A program made the translations under genes and the position numbers. From Ktedonosporobacter rubrisoli (lineage in GTDB: Bacteria > Chloroflexota > Ktedonobacteria > Ktedonobacterales > Ktedonobacteraceae), in NCBI RefSeq assembly GCF_004208415.1, contig NZ_CP035758.1:2790001-2854000 (forward strand): a stretch of 64,000 bases of DNA, read 5' to 3'. Position 1 is the first letter of the stretch. Every line of letters begins with the position of its first letter. Positions 53,137 to 62,341 of this stretch are shown piece after piece. The notes under the pieces are model-generated. The model saw only the letters and a list, made by a program, of their open reading frames with translations, was not told where the DNA came from and did no database searches.

Positions 53137-55953
53137 CTATTTTTCTGTCCCGGCTGTTGGGTCAGCAGTAACAACATCAAACGTATAGGTGCCAGAGCCC
53201 ACATCGATGAGCGTGGCATCCTCCGTTCTGCGCACACCGGTGATGCCCTCGACAGCTTCTAAGGCCTGTCCCTGCTCCGTAACCTCTTTTCCTATAGTCG
53301 AAAGAATTGTCACGGTGGCGCTGGTATTGGCCGGGACCGTCACAGTAAGCCTGAAGTGTCCGTCCGCAAGTTGCCAGCTAGAAGCAACTTCGCCATAGAG
53401 AGATTGATAGCTGGCCGAGGCTGCGGTGAGGCCGGCCCCTGGCTGCGGCTGGAAGCTGGCGTGTTTGTAGCCGGGTTGTGTGGGCTCAATCCCTGCTACA
53501 ACCTGATATAGCCAGCTTCCCACCGCACCATACGAATAGTGGTTGAGCGAGCCATGAGGATTGCCCTCCTCATCGATGCCATCCCAGGATTCCCAGATCG
53601 TCGTTGCTCCTTTCTCCACAGCATAGAGCCAGGAAGGACGACTCTCTTGCATGAGCAGCTCGTAGGCTACGTCGAGATAGCCGTTGGCGCCCAGCACCGA
53701 ACACAGGAAAGGCGTTGAAAGGAAGCCGGTCCCCAAATGCGTGCCTGCGCTGCGTATAAGCTTCACAAGATGAGCGGCGGCGGCCGGGCGCAGTTCGGCG
53801 GGGAGCAGATCAAAGGCCAGCGCCCGCACATAGGCGGCCTGCTTTTCTGGCGTGATGCTGCCATCCTTATCAACAAATTCGCTGATGTAGGCCTGCTTAA
53901 TCTGCTCATGTAGCCTGCTATATTCCTGTGCATCAGCCTCTTTGCCCAGCACACGCGCGGCCTCGGCCAGCAAGCGCGTCGAATTGGCAAAATAGGCAGT
54001 GGCAACGTGCGGCGCGCTAAGAATCTGTTGCACCTCGGGCGTATGCTCACCGAATAAGAGAGCGGGCACCGGATCGTTCGGTTCCAGCCATTCGCCCCAA
54101 TGGAAATTAGTATCCCACAGGTAGCGCTCGTGGGCGTGCGGCTCACGTTCCCGATAGCGTGGAGCCGTGTGGCCCGCCGGCTTATATTTATCCTGGGCAT
54201 TTTGGCGCTCGTATTCTACCCAGGCCTTCATGCTCTCATACTGCTCTTGAAGAATGCGCCGATCACCATACATCTGGTAGAGTGTCCAGGGTATGATTAC
54301 CGCCGCGTCGCCCCAGCCCGCAGCCCCTTCCAGAAACTCCGTCGAGAAATTGTTAACCGTAAGCTTGCTGGCTGGCGAAGGAATCATGTTTGGCACGCGT
54401 CCGTTGGCTCCCTGTTCGGCGGCCAGATCTTTCAACCATTTAGTAAAGAAGCCAGCCGTCTGCATAAGGAAAGAGCCGGTCCCAACAAAGATCTGTGCAT
54501 CGCCAGTCCAGCCGGCGCGCTCACGCGTTGGGCAGTCAGTGGGGATTTCCAGGAAATTGCCCTTCTGGCTCCAGAGGATATTATGCTGAAGCTGGTTCAA
54601 ACGCGGATCTGAGCAGCTAAAGGATCCGATCTCCGGCATATCTGAATAGAGCGCAATGCCTGTAAAGTTTGCTGGCGTCGGCGTGCCAGGGAAACCTTCG
54701 ACCTTCACATAGCGGAAGCCGTGCGTCGTGAAATGAGGCGTGTAGACCTCTTCACCTTCACCTTTAAGCGTGTACAAGACTTCCTGGAGAGGAGCAGGGA
54801 TGATCGGTTCCAGCCCGAGATGCTCCATTGTGAAATTGCCAGCCTTATCAAGGGCCTCGCCATGTTGCAGGCGAATCGTCGTTCCGGCTGGCCCCGAAAC
54901 CCTGAGCTGTACTACCCCAGAAAGATTCTGTCCCATATCCACGACAGTCTCTCCAGCCGGAGTCGTGAGGATCGCCAGCGGAACAAAGCGTTCTTTGCGG
55001 CGTACCAGCGGGCCAACTGTCGCCACTAAATTGGCAAGGCCATACTCAGCCACGCGCACCCCCTGCCACCTGCTATCATCGAAGCCGGCTTGATCCCAGC
55101 CAGGCATTTCCAGGCGCGCATCATAGATTTCGCCATCTTGCAGATCAGATTTGAGGATCGGCCCGGTTGTGGCCCGCCAGTGCTCATCAGAAATAATAAC
55201 CTGCTCGCTACCATCGCTATAACGGACATGAAGCTGTAAGAGCAGACTCAGGCGCTCGCCATAGAAGTTGCGCAGCCCGCCGATAGAGATTGAGCCCCGA
55301 TACCAGCCATCGCCAAGAATTACCCCAAGCGCATTCTCGTTTGAGCGCAGCAACTCGCTCACATCGTAGGTCTGGTATTGGAGACGATGCTCATAACTGG
55401 TGAAGCCTGGCGTGAAATAGGCATCTCCGACGCGCTGACCGTTGAGCGAGAGCTCGTAGAGGCCGTGCGCCGTGACATAGAGTCGTGCCGAAGCTACCGG
55501 CTTATCAAGCGTGAAGGCTGTACGTAGATAGGGCGCGGGTTTGAACGCCTGTGGATCATCATCCCAGTCAGCTTCGATCCATTTAGCCTGCCAGTCAGAG
55601 GAATGTAGCAGGCCCATCTCCCACCAGGCCGGCTCACTCCAGGTTGAGGCCTGGTGGGCGCCATCCCAGATCCGCACCTGCCAGGTGTAGCGCTGGGCCG
55701 AGCGAAGTTCCGGCCCGGCATAGGGAACGTGGACTGATTGCCCTGATGGCACTTTCCCACTATCCCAGAGCTCACCCTTTTCATCATTCACCCGCAGCTG
55801 GTACGCGGTTTGTACAGTTCCGCGCCCTGCCGGGGAGACAAGTTTCCAGCTTAAACGGGGCTGCCTGACATCGATACCAAGAGGGTTATCCTGGTACTCG
55901 CAGCGCAGATCCTGTACACCAATGGACGAAGTGGATGTGGCACTCGTTGCCAT
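53137..55953 (-). CDS. Alpha-L-rhamnosidase (GH78)
   Basis: A 938-residue glycosidase releasing terminal L-rhamnose. The domain order fits GH78: an N-terminal Ig-like repeat ('GIDVRQPRLSWKLVSPAGRG'), carbohydrate-binding beta domains ('ALGVILGDGWYRGSISIGGL'), the concanavalin-like domain ('PAGETVVDMGQNLSGVVQLR'), the (alpha/alpha)6 catalytic barrel with 'IPTDCPTRERAGWTGDAQIF' (acidic catalytic patch), 'NFHWGEWLEPND', 'HLGTGFLSTPFLCSVL' and 'GATTIWESWDG', and a C-terminal beta domain. No signal peptide is seen, so it is probably cytosolic. Its partner is the MFS importer downstream. Confidence 0.95.
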   Translation of the reverse strand: MATSATSTSSIGVQDLRCEYQDNPLGIDVRQPRLSWKLVSPAGRGTVQTAYQLRVNDEKGELWDSGKVPSGQSVHVPYAGPELRSAQRYTWQVRIWDGAHQASTWSEPAWWEMGLLHSSDWQAKWIEADWDDDPQAFKPAPYLRTAFTLDKPVASARLYVTAHGLYELSLNGQRVGDAYFTPGFTSYEHRLQYQTYDVSELLRSNENALGVILGDGWYRGSISIGGLRNFYGERLSLLLQLHVRYSDGSEQVIISDEHWRATTGPILKSDLQDGEIYDARLEMPGWDQAGFDDSRWQGVRVAEYGLANLVATVGPLVRRKERFVPLAILTTPAGETVVDMGQNLSGVVQLRVSGPAGTTIRLQHGEALDKAGNFTMEHLGLEPIIPAPLQEVLYTLKGEGEEVYTPHFTTHGFRYVKVEGFPGTPTPANFTGIALYSDMPEIGSFSCSDPRLNQLQHNILWSQKGNFLEIPTDCPTRERAGWTGDAQIFVGTGSFLMQTAGFFTKWLKDLAAEQGANGRVPNMIPSPASKLTVNNFSTEFLEGAAGWGDAAVIIPWTLYQMYGDRRILQEQYESMKAWVEYERQNAQDKYKPAGHTAPRYREREPHAHERYLWDTNFHWGEWLEPNDPVPALLFGEHTPEVQQILSAPHVATAYFANSTRLLAEAARVLGKEADAQEYSRLHEQIKQAYISEFVDKDGSITPEKQAAYVRALAFDLLPAELRPAAAAHLVKLIRSAGTHLGTGFLSTPFLCSVLGANGYLDVAYELLMQESRPSWLYAVEKGATTIWESWDGIDEEGNPHGSLNHYSYGAVGSWLYQVVAGIEPTQPGYKHASFQPQPGAGLTAASASYQSLYGEVASSWQLADGHFRLTVTVPANTSATVTILSTIGKEVTEQGQALEAVEGITGVRRTEDATLIDVGSGTYTFDVVTADPTAGTEK

Positions 55954-56058
55954 AGTACCTCCCGGCTAATAGAGCCATCTCGTGCTGTATTTTCGCTGAG
56001 CGAGACATCGCCCTTGTGAAAGGCCGCCCAACCACAGCGTAGGTGGCCTTGTGTGAAA

Positions 56059-56441
56059 ACTTTCGTTTCGTTTAATTTTATATGGTTTCAAGAAAAATAC
56101 AATAAAAAAATTGAAAAGTCAATAGTCAGGCCCAACTGTTTCGGTTTTTCGTGCATTCTCGTCGGCTCCTCAGCAAAAATGCCGGCAAGAGAGCAGAGCG
56201 AGCAGAGGCAGCTGCGCAGCTAAAAATTTGTGCCATAACGCATGCTATCGCCCCTTTAATTGCCTCTATTCTGAAGAGTTCATAGTGATGAAGATTTGCC
56301 TGAAGAAGGCTATAAGTCCTTCGCATGAGCTACTTGCAGCCTCGCTAGCTAGTCGCGGTAGACCATGCATAAGGCTCTCGGGATCTTGAGAGGCGAGACG
56401 ATATGAACAGTAGATGTAATAAAACGAAATTAAACGAAAGT
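56059..56441. promoter_or_regulatory. Inverted AAACGAAA-type elements upstream of rhamnosidase
   Basis: ACTTTCGTTTCGTTTAATTT at 56059-56078 and the inverted relative AAATTAAACGAAAGT at 56427-56441 (preceded by AAAACG) are 350 bp apart in the rhamnosidase upstream region. They may be sugar-responsive operator half-sites. The remaining 830-bp gap (55954-56785) is AT-rich near 56,080-56,120 and shows no gene I trust. Confidence 0.4.
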
Positions 56442-56785
56442 AAATAGGAAAGCAGATGTACTTCGGTATAGCTGCAGTGGCCATTAGCGGGGCGTCCCGC
56501 TTCTACGGCTGCCATGAGGCAGGGCAATTCGCCAGATCGCCTTGTATGCCTATAACTGGGTACTTGAAACGTAAAGTCCCTGGAAGCACGCCATGGCTTC
56601 AGACTTCTCTTTCTCCGGCGCCAGCCTGGAGCGACGGAAAGTAGCCATCAGTACCTGTATTCGGTAAGTAAGAAGTCTTTTGCTATACTGAGAAAGAGGG
56701 AGGAAGATTCCTCTTGCGCCTTTTCGGCAGCGGCCCGCCAGAAATTACTTTTTTGAAGGAGCGCAAAACTGGGTTTAATGTTGTT

Positions 56786-57283
56786 ATGAGGGAAGAGATG
56801 AGGGAAGAGAGAAATATCAATCAAGAGGGAAGAGATCAGCGCCTTACAGAGCAGGAGCTGGCTGCCCGTGACGAGACTATTCTAAACTACCTGCGCCAGG
56901 GATGGACTAATCAGCAGATTGCCGAAGTTTTACATATACGACCAGAGCAACTACGGCGTATCATTTATCGTCGCCTCTTCGTGACCTATGATGTTCATAC
57001 GCGTGCTGAGCTTGTGGAGACGGTCCCTCTGGAGCAAGAAGAGGAGCGCGACCTGGCCGAATACTGGACCGCATCCTATGACTTTAGCTATCAGGAATGT
57101 CGGATAGCAACGCTCCTCTATCAAGGGCTCAACAGGCGCGAGATCGCCGAAGAACTCTGCGTGGCCGAATCTACAGTACGCAATCATCTCCATCGTGTCT
57201 ATCAAAAACTGGGAGCCTGCCATCGGGCTCGGGCTCTCTATGTGCTGGACTCAGCAGTAAAAAGCTTGCAGCAGAAAATATAG
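56786..57283 (+). CDS. Small regulator with two tandem LuxR-like helix-turn-helix domains
   Basis: A protein of about 165 residues with no sensor domain. The first HTH is degenerate ('ETILNYLRQGWTNQQIAEVL', 'HIRPEQLRRIIYRRLFVTYD'), and the second is canonical GerE type ('YQECRIATLLYQGLNRREIA', 'EELCVAESTVRNHLHRVYQK'). Both have the 'cycle number/locate the gene' pattern of LuxR HTH domains. It probably binds DNA as a tandem reader. The start is uncertain: ATGs at 56786 and 56798 are both possible and the frame is open from 56714. TGCTATACT upstream (about 56680) suits an extended -10 promoter. Confidence 0.75.
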   Translation: MREEMREERNINQEGRDQRLTEQELAARDETILNYLRQGWTNQQIAEVLHIRPEQLRRIIYRRLFVTYDVHTRAELVETVPLEQEEERDLAEYWTASYDFSYQECRIATLLYQGLNRREIAEELCVAESTVRNHLHRVYQKLGACHRARALYVLDSAVKSLQQKI

Positions 57284-57351
57284 CTTGCGATAAAATTAGT
57301 GTAATATTATAGTGGGGTTTGCTGCCGAGAATAACGCCAATAGCTTAATGG

Positions 57352-57387
57352 CCAGGCTATATGTAGTTATAACGATACATAGCCTGG
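57352..57387 (+). terminator. Hairpin downstream of double-HTH gene
   Basis: CCAGGCTATATGTA and TACATAGCCTGG pair over 12 bases with a two-base bulge and a 10-nt loop, 69 nt after the stop. No T-tract. Confidence 0.45.
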
Positions 57388-57553
57388 GCTTGTCCATCCT
57401 GTTTCAAACCTCTTAAGAGGCCTCAGCGCGTTCTTGAAGGGCCAGCTTTTGCCCAATCCGCAGTTTTCACGTTATGCAGCTTTGTGCTTCCAATCCCTGG
57501 CTGGAAGCAGGGCTACATGTGCCACTGTGTTCACAAACTATACAGAATACCAG

Positions 57554-57603
57554 TTGACAAATCGCTCTATTTCTTGTATGGTTAGCTACAAGAGTAACTA
57601 ACC
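57554..57603 (+). promoter_or_regulatory. Sigma70-type promoter with overlapping GntR/YtrA operator
   Basis: TTGACA (57554-57559), a 17-bp spacer, and TATGGT (57577-57582) form a strong promoter. Immediately over and after the -10 is the dyad GGTTAGCTAC-AAGA-GTAACTAACC (57580-57603), with one mismatch per arm. Its position would block transcription start when occupied, and the first gene of the operon (57620) encodes a GntR/YtrA regulator, its likely ligand-free repressor. Confidence 0.8.
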
Positions 57604-57619
57604 AGGGCGGTAGTAAAAA

Positions 57620-57991
57620 ATGGGATACTTGATAGATGATAGCCGTCCGATCTTCGTGCAGATAGCCGAGCGGATCGAAAGTGACATCATCGAAGGAGGG
57701 CTACCCGAGGGGACGCAGGTTCCTTCAACCAATCAGTTTGCCGCCTTTTACCAGATTAATCCGGCAACTGCGGCGAAAGGAGTCAATCTACTGGTGGACC
57801 AGGGTATCTTATATAAGAAGCGGGGAATTGGTATGTTTGTGGCTGAGGGAGCCCGTGAGCAATTGCTAGAGAAGCGTAGAGAGCAATTTTTCGAGCAGTA
57901 TGTGGTGACGATGATCCGAGAGGCCGCTAAGCTAGGCATTAGCACAGAGCAATTGACGGAGATGGTGCGCAGAGGAGAGAAGGTGCGATGA
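57620..57991 (+). CDS. GntR-family regulator, YtrA subfamily
   Basis: A 123-residue regulator with only the winged HTH and a short C-terminal helical tail, as in YtrA. The HTH reads 'RPIFVQIAERIESDIIEGGL', 'EGTQVPSTNQFAAFYQINPA' and 'TAAKGVNLLVDQGILYKKRG'. It probably represses its own operon via the dyad at 57580-57603, with the stop overlapping the next start (ATGA). YtrA-type regulators usually control ABC transporters and respond to cell-wall stress, an inference from family only. Confidence 0.92.
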   Translation: MGYLIDDSRPIFVQIAERIESDIIEGGLPEGTQVPSTNQFAAFYQINPATAAKGVNLLVDQGILYKKRGIGMFVAEGAREQLLEKRREQFFEQYVVTMIREAAKLGISTEQLTEMVRRGEKVR

Positions 57992-58884
57992 GCAAAGTGA
58001 TTGAGGTCCGTCAATTAACGAAGTTGTATGGAAATGTGCAAGCAATCAAAGAGATCAGTTTTTCCTTAGAAGAGGGAAAGATATATGGGCTGCTCGGGCG
58101 TAACGGCGCGGGCAAGACGACGCTCATGCAGATCCTGACCGCCCAGATCTTTGCCAGCAGCGGAGAACTGAAAGTATTCGGCGAAGTACCCTATGAAAAC
58201 AGTCGTGTGCTAAGCCAGATCTGCTTTGTGAGAGAGAATCAGCGATTTCCCGAGGCTTTTCGCGTAATTGATATGCTCAGTGCTGCCGCCTCTTTCTTTC
58301 CCAACTGGGATCAAGAATATGCCACGGCTTTATGCGATGACTTTCAGCTACCCTTGAAGCGAAGACTGAAGGCCTTATCCAGGGGGATGCTCTCGACCGT
58401 TGGCATTATCATTGGCCTGGCCAGCCGGGCGCCGCTGACCCTCTTCGATGAGCCGCACCTTGGCCTTGACGCGGTAGCCAGAAGCATATTCTATGATCGC
58501 TTGATCGAAGATTACACCGAGCATATGCGCACGATTGTGCTCTCTACGCACCTTATCGATGAAGTGAGTCAGATGTTAGAGCATGTGCTTGTCATAGATA
58601 GGGGAAGGTTGCTTATCGATGAAGATGCCGAGACGTTGCGCGAACGTGCCTTTACTGTGGCGGGAACAGCGGGCAAAGTTGAGGCTTTTGTGAGCGGGAA
58701 AACTGTCGTTGCCCGTGAGGCGTTAGGTGGGCTGGCTTCGGTCACGCTGATGGGGAGGCTAGAGGCTCGGGAGCGGGCGCAGGCCGAAGATCTCGGCCTA
58801 GAGCTAGCGCCAGTTTCATTGCAGCAGCTTATCATCCATCTGACCGGTGGAGCGCTGAGAAGAAAGGCGGAAGAGATCTCGTGA
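57988..58884 (+). CDS. ABC transporter ATP-binding protein
   Basis: A 298-residue ATPase. Walker A is 'GLLGRNGAGKTTLMQIL', the signature is the atypical LSRGM ('LKALSRGMLSTVGIIIGLAS'), Walker B is 'PLTLFDEPHLGLDAVA', and the H-loop is 'IVLSTHLIDEVSQM'. The ~60-residue C-terminal domain is of BcrA/YtrB type. It overlaps the GntR gene by 4 bp and the permease gene by 4 bp, so the three are one translationally coupled operon, probably for export or defence against a membrane-active compound. Confidence 0.93.
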   Translation: MSKVIEVRQLTKLYGNVQAIKEISFSLEEGKIYGLLGRNGAGKTTLMQILTAQIFASSGELKVFGEVPYENSRVLSQICFVRENQRFPEAFRVIDMLSAAASFFPNWDQEYATALCDDFQLPLKRRLKALSRGMLSTVGIIIGLASRAPLTLFDEPHLGLDAVARSIFYDRLIEDYTEHMRTIVLSTHLIDEVSQMLEHVLVIDRGRLLIDEDAETLRERAFTVAGTAGKVEAFVSGKTVVAREALGGLASVTLMGRLEARERAQAEDLGLELAPVSLQQLIIHLTGGALRRKAEEIS

Positions 58885-59573
58885 AGCAAATAACTGGCGT
58901 TATGAATATACATTTCAGAAATAGCCTCACCTGGTTTGCTGCGCCAGCAATGATTATGTCTCTTAGCTTTGTGGTGGCGCTGGTCATTAGCCTTGCCGCT
59001 GGCAGAGATGCGGGAACGTATTCCGGCGGAATGATCTCGATCTACATTTTTATGTTTGTCGCTGGCACAGTAATGGTAAAGGATACCTTTCCTCTGGCGC
59101 TTGGCTTCAGTGTGCGGCGGGTTGATTACTTCCTGGGTACAACACTCTCCATACTTGCGATAAATTTCGTCTGGGCCGTTGCTCTGACGCTCCTCTCGTT
59201 TATCGAGAGCGGGCTGACCGGCGGCTGGGGCTTGAATATGCATTTCTTTCATCTGCCATATATGAGTGATGGTACCCTCCTTGCACAATTCTGGAGCTAT
59301 TTTGCGATCCTGGAGTCTCTGAGTTTTCTTGGCTTGACCGGCGCTTGCATGGCTCAGCACTTCGGCCAGATCGGTATGTATGCATTTTTTATCTTTCTCT
59401 TTGTAGCGTGCAGCGCGGGCGCGCTTGGGTTAACCTATCTCCACAACTGGAGCAATTTTTTTGCCTGGTTTGCCCAACACTCGCTCAGCGCGCTCGCTTT
59501 GTGGTTGATTCCGTTTATTCTTGTCTGTGTACTTCTCTCATATGCGCTCTTGCGCAGAGCGGTTGTGCGTTAG
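58881..59573 (+). CDS. ABC transporter permease (six-helix, ABC-2-like)
   Basis: A 230-residue membrane protein with six predicted helices ('FAAPAMIMSLSFVVALVISL', 'GMISIYIFMFVAGTVMVKDT', 'FFLGTTLSILAINFVWAVAL'-like segments, and a last helix before 'SYALLRRAVVR'). It starts GTG overlapping the previous TGA. Membrane partner of the ATPase at 57988. Cargo unknown; lipid-linked intermediates or peptides are possible in YtrA-type systems. Confidence 0.87.
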   Translation: MKQITGVMNIHFRNSLTWFAAPAMIMSLSFVVALVISLAAGRDAGTYSGGMISIYIFMFVAGTVMVKDTFPLALGFSVRRVDYFLGTTLSILAINFVWAVALTLLSFIESGLTGGWGLNMHFFHLPYMSDGTLLAQFWSYFAILESLSFLGLTGACMAQHFGQIGMYAFFIFLFVACSAGALGLTYLHNWSNFFAWFAQHSLSALALWLIPFILVCVLLSYALLRRAVVR

Positions 59574-59825
59574 TGCACAATCGAGCTGCGCAAAGATGGC
59601 CATTCTTTCTGGACCATTGGTCATCCTGGCAGAGGTTCTGAGCGAGGGTGTAGAGCTGCTTTTCCTAAGCTCTGTCTGGGCATCTTCTCGTCAGGACGAA
59701 GTGATGAGCGAACTAAAATTGGAGAAAGAGAAAGTAAAAACGTCTATTCTATGTATAGCAATTTAAAATCCTTTGTTGTTTTGATCTGTCTGCATTTCTC
59801 AGTTTTATAAGAAAAGGAGCGAATA

Positions 59826-60767
59826 GTGGGGCTCTTAGTTGACCAGATAAATAAATCCTTTGGCGAGGTCCGGGTGATCAAAGATCTCTCTATGGAAGTG
59901 AGAGAGGGCTCAATCTTTGGTTTTCTAGGTGCCAATGGAGCCGGCAAAACAACTACCATGCGCATGATCCTCGATATCATTCGGCCCGATAGCGGCAAGA
60001 TTACCTGGAACGGTCAGAATGTGAACAAGGTGCCACGTAATAGATGGGGCTATCTGCCCGAAGAGCGCGGCCTGTATCCCAAGATGATTGTAGAAGAGCA
60101 ATTGCTCTTTCTGGCTCGCCTCAATGGTCTATCGAAGCAAGCTGCAAAAAAGGAAATGAACGAATGGTTCGAGCGCTTTCAGATCAATGCGAACCGTAAA
60201 AAGAAAGTCAGCGATCTTTCGAAAGGCAACCAACAGAAGATTCAGTTTCTGGCCACTGTCCTGCACGATCCAGACATTCTGATTATGGATGAGCCCTTTA
60301 GCGGCCTGGACCCAGTTAATGCCAGCGTGTTGAAAGAGGCATTTCTAGAGATGCATCGGCGCGGCAAGACTATCATCTTCTCAACTCATCAACTGGAGCA
60401 GGTCGAGGAGATGTGCGAAGATGTCCTGATTATCAATAAGGGCCAGAGCGTTGTGCAGGGTAATGTACGCGAGGTCAAGCGTCAACATGGGCGCAATGTC
60501 CTGCGCCTTAAGTTGGATAATGATCCCCAGGCTTCCTGGCTGGATGCCATAGACGGCGTGCAGGTTACCAAAAGGCGCCAGGATTATATTGAGATGCAAT
60601 TAAGCCACGGTCTCAATCCAAATTTTATTCTGTCCGAAGCTTTGAGGCGCGGCGCTTCAGTTAGCCGCTTTGAAATAACTGATCCTTCACTTACCGACAT
60701 TTTCATTGAACTGGTGGGCTCCATTGCCCTACCGGATGCTCCGCTGAGCGTACCGGCGGCATACTAG
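59826..60767 (+). CDS. ABC transporter ATP-binding protein (NatA/YhaQ-like)
   Basis: A 313-residue ATPase with Walker A 'GFLGANGAGKTTTMRMIL', signature 'SDLSKGNQQKIQFLATVLHD', Walker B 'ILIMDEPFSGLDPVNASVL', H-loop 'TIIFSTHQLEQVEEM', and a C-terminal domain ending 'ITDPSLTDIFIELVGS', typical of NatA/YhaQ sodium or drug exporters. Start is GTG 59826 with AAAGGAGCG just upstream. The permease gene follows 22 nt later, forming a two-gene operon. Confidence 0.93.
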   Translation: MGLLVDQINKSFGEVRVIKDLSMEVREGSIFGFLGANGAGKTTTMRMILDIIRPDSGKITWNGQNVNKVPRNRWGYLPEERGLYPKMIVEEQLLFLARLNGLSKQAAKKEMNEWFERFQINANRKKKVSDLSKGNQQKIQFLATVLHDPDILIMDEPFSGLDPVNASVLKEAFLEMHRRGKTIIFSTHQLEQVEEMCEDVLIINKGQSVVQGNVREVKRQHGRNVLRLKLDNDPQASWLDAIDGVQVTKRRQDYIEMQLSHGLNPNFILSEALRRGASVSRFEITDPSLTDIFIELVGSIALPDAPLSVPAAY

Positions 60768-60788
60768 GGACTAGGAGAAAAGAGAAGC

Positions 60789-62216
60789 ATGGCAAAGTCA
60801 ACTCTTACGCCAGAAGATCAGCGCGAGGAAGTTACCTCTAGTGCGCGCTCGCCGCGACAAAATAGCTTGCGCAATATTGGTCTGATCTGTGAGCGCGAAT
60901 ATAAGAACCAGATTACCCGGCGAAGCTTCGTTATTAGCACGGCTATCTATCTGCTAGCCGTGATCGTGGGGTCCTTTGTCCCAACAGTCATTCAATATAT
61001 AAACGCGCAATCAGGTTCTGAGCAGAACAGAATCACTATCGTCAATAATGCTGGAAGCGTGGCAGGGATGAATGATGCGGCCCTGGCCCACTATATCGAG
61101 ACCAACCTTAATAATGGACAGCCAGGGCAAAGTCTCGGTCCGAGCGCAGCGCAGAGCGCCAATTTTACCGTCCAGACTGGTGCCCCTGCCGACCTCAATA
61201 GTTTGAAGAGCGAGGTAAGGGATGGCAAGCTGAAGCTCTTGCTAGTCCTTGAGCGCACGGAAAAGCAGGATATCAGCTTTACCGATTATACAGCCTCGGA
61301 TAGTGCTGTAGATAGCAGCACAGCGCCGCTTCAGAATGTGGCTCACCAGCTGAGCATTCTGGATCGCGCAGAGCGCTTCCATCTAAGCTCTACCCAGATA
61401 AATAGTGTGCTGGCTCAGCCTCAATTTACCCTGAGCAATCTTAAGCAGGATCAGAGCGACCGTTCCACAGCTGACATAGTTTTAGGCTACATTCTGGCTT
61501 ATGTAGGCGCAGTTATAATCTTCATATCAATCGTCACATATGGAGCTGGCGTGGCCCAGGGCGTGGCTGAAGAGAAGAGCAATCATATTATGGAGATCTT
61601 AATCAATGCGGCAACCCCTTTCCAGTTGATGCTAGGTAAGATCATCGGGATTGGCGCGGCAGGCTTGACCCAGATGCTGGTAACTGTACTGACCGGCATT
61701 ATTATGCTAGCCATTCAGACGCCGATCAAAGCTGCTCTGCTGGGAAGCGCGGCTGTGACTGGCATGAGCATTAACATAACAGGTTCCGCTATTAATATGC
61801 TTTTGCTCCTGCTGCTCTACTTTATCCTGGCCTTCCTGCTCTATTCCTCGCTCTATGCGGCGGCTGGAGCTCTGGTCAGCCAGCCGGAGGAGGCGCGCAA
61901 TGCTGGTGGTCCTATCAATCTCCTTTTCATGATTGGCTACTTGATAAGCGTCTCTGTGGCGGCAATTCCAGGAGTGCCGGATGCGCTCTGGGTCAGAATT
62001 ATGTCCTATGTTCCCTTCTGGTCGCCAACGCTGATGTTGATGCGTATCGGGGCCGGTAAGGTGGCCTGGTGGGAAATCTTGCTCACAGTTGTGCTGATGC
62101 TCGCGGCTTTCCCCTTCTGTGCCTGGATCTCGGCGCGCATCTATCGTGCCGGCATCTTGATGTATGGGCAGCGCTTTAGCCTCGGCAAGCTTATCAGGCT
62201 AAACGGCGCCGGCTAA
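60789..62216 (+). CDS. ABC transporter permease (NatB/YhaP-like)
   Basis: A 475-residue ABC-2-type permease. One N-terminal helix (~45-68, 'SFVISTAIYLLAVIVGSFVP') is followed by a ~180-residue extracytoplasmic domain and then a C-terminal membrane block of about six helices ('GYILAYVGAVIIFISIVTYG', 'GIGAAGLTQMLVTVLTGIIM', 'LLLLYFILAFLLYSSLYAAA'). 'GVAEEKSNHIMEILINAATP' is the cytosolic coupling motif of this family. Paired with the ATPase upstream. Cargo could be Na+, drugs or peptides. Confidence 0.92.
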   Translation: MAKSTLTPEDQREEVTSSARSPRQNSLRNIGLICEREYKNQITRRSFVISTAIYLLAVIVGSFVPTVIQYINAQSGSEQNRITIVNNAGSVAGMNDAALAHYIETNLNNGQPGQSLGPSAAQSANFTVQTGAPADLNSLKSEVRDGKLKLLLVLERTEKQDISFTDYTASDSAVDSSTAPLQNVAHQLSILDRAERFHLSSTQINSVLAQPQFTLSNLKQDQSDRSTADIVLGYILAYVGAVIIFISIVTYGAGVAQGVAEEKSNHIMEILINAATPFQLMLGKIIGIGAAGLTQMLVTVLTGIIMLAIQTPIKAALLGSAAVTGMSINITGSAINMLLLLLLYFILAFLLYSSLYAAAGALVSQPEEARNAGGPINLLFMIGYLISVSVAAIPGVPDALWVRIMSYVPFWSPTLMLMRIGAGKVAWWEILLTVVLMLAAFPFCAWISARIYRAGILMYGQRFSLGKLIRLNGAG

Positions 62217-62286
62217 TCCTTGCCGAGACGAGGCTTGCTAGCGGGAACTTCTCGCGCCAAAGAAGAGGGTTAGGGACTAAAACGGA

Positions 62287-62335
62287 GCTTCTATTCTGCG
62301 GGCGGATATGCGCTTAAAGCGGGATAGAAGCCCGC
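62287..62335. terminator. Structured convergent intergenic hairpin region
   Basis: GCTTCTAT (62287) pairs with ATAGAAGC (62324-62331) while GCGGGC (62298) pairs with GCCCGC (62330-62335). The arms interlock, so only one can form or a pseudoknot results. It lies just beyond both convergent genes' stops (62216 and 62342). Confidence 0.4.
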
Positions 62336-62341
62336 GCCTTT

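Noticed and set aside
58569..59360. 263-residue frame antisense to the ABC operon
   Set aside because: Low-complexity, no recognisable domain, and covers the coupled ATPase and permease genes.
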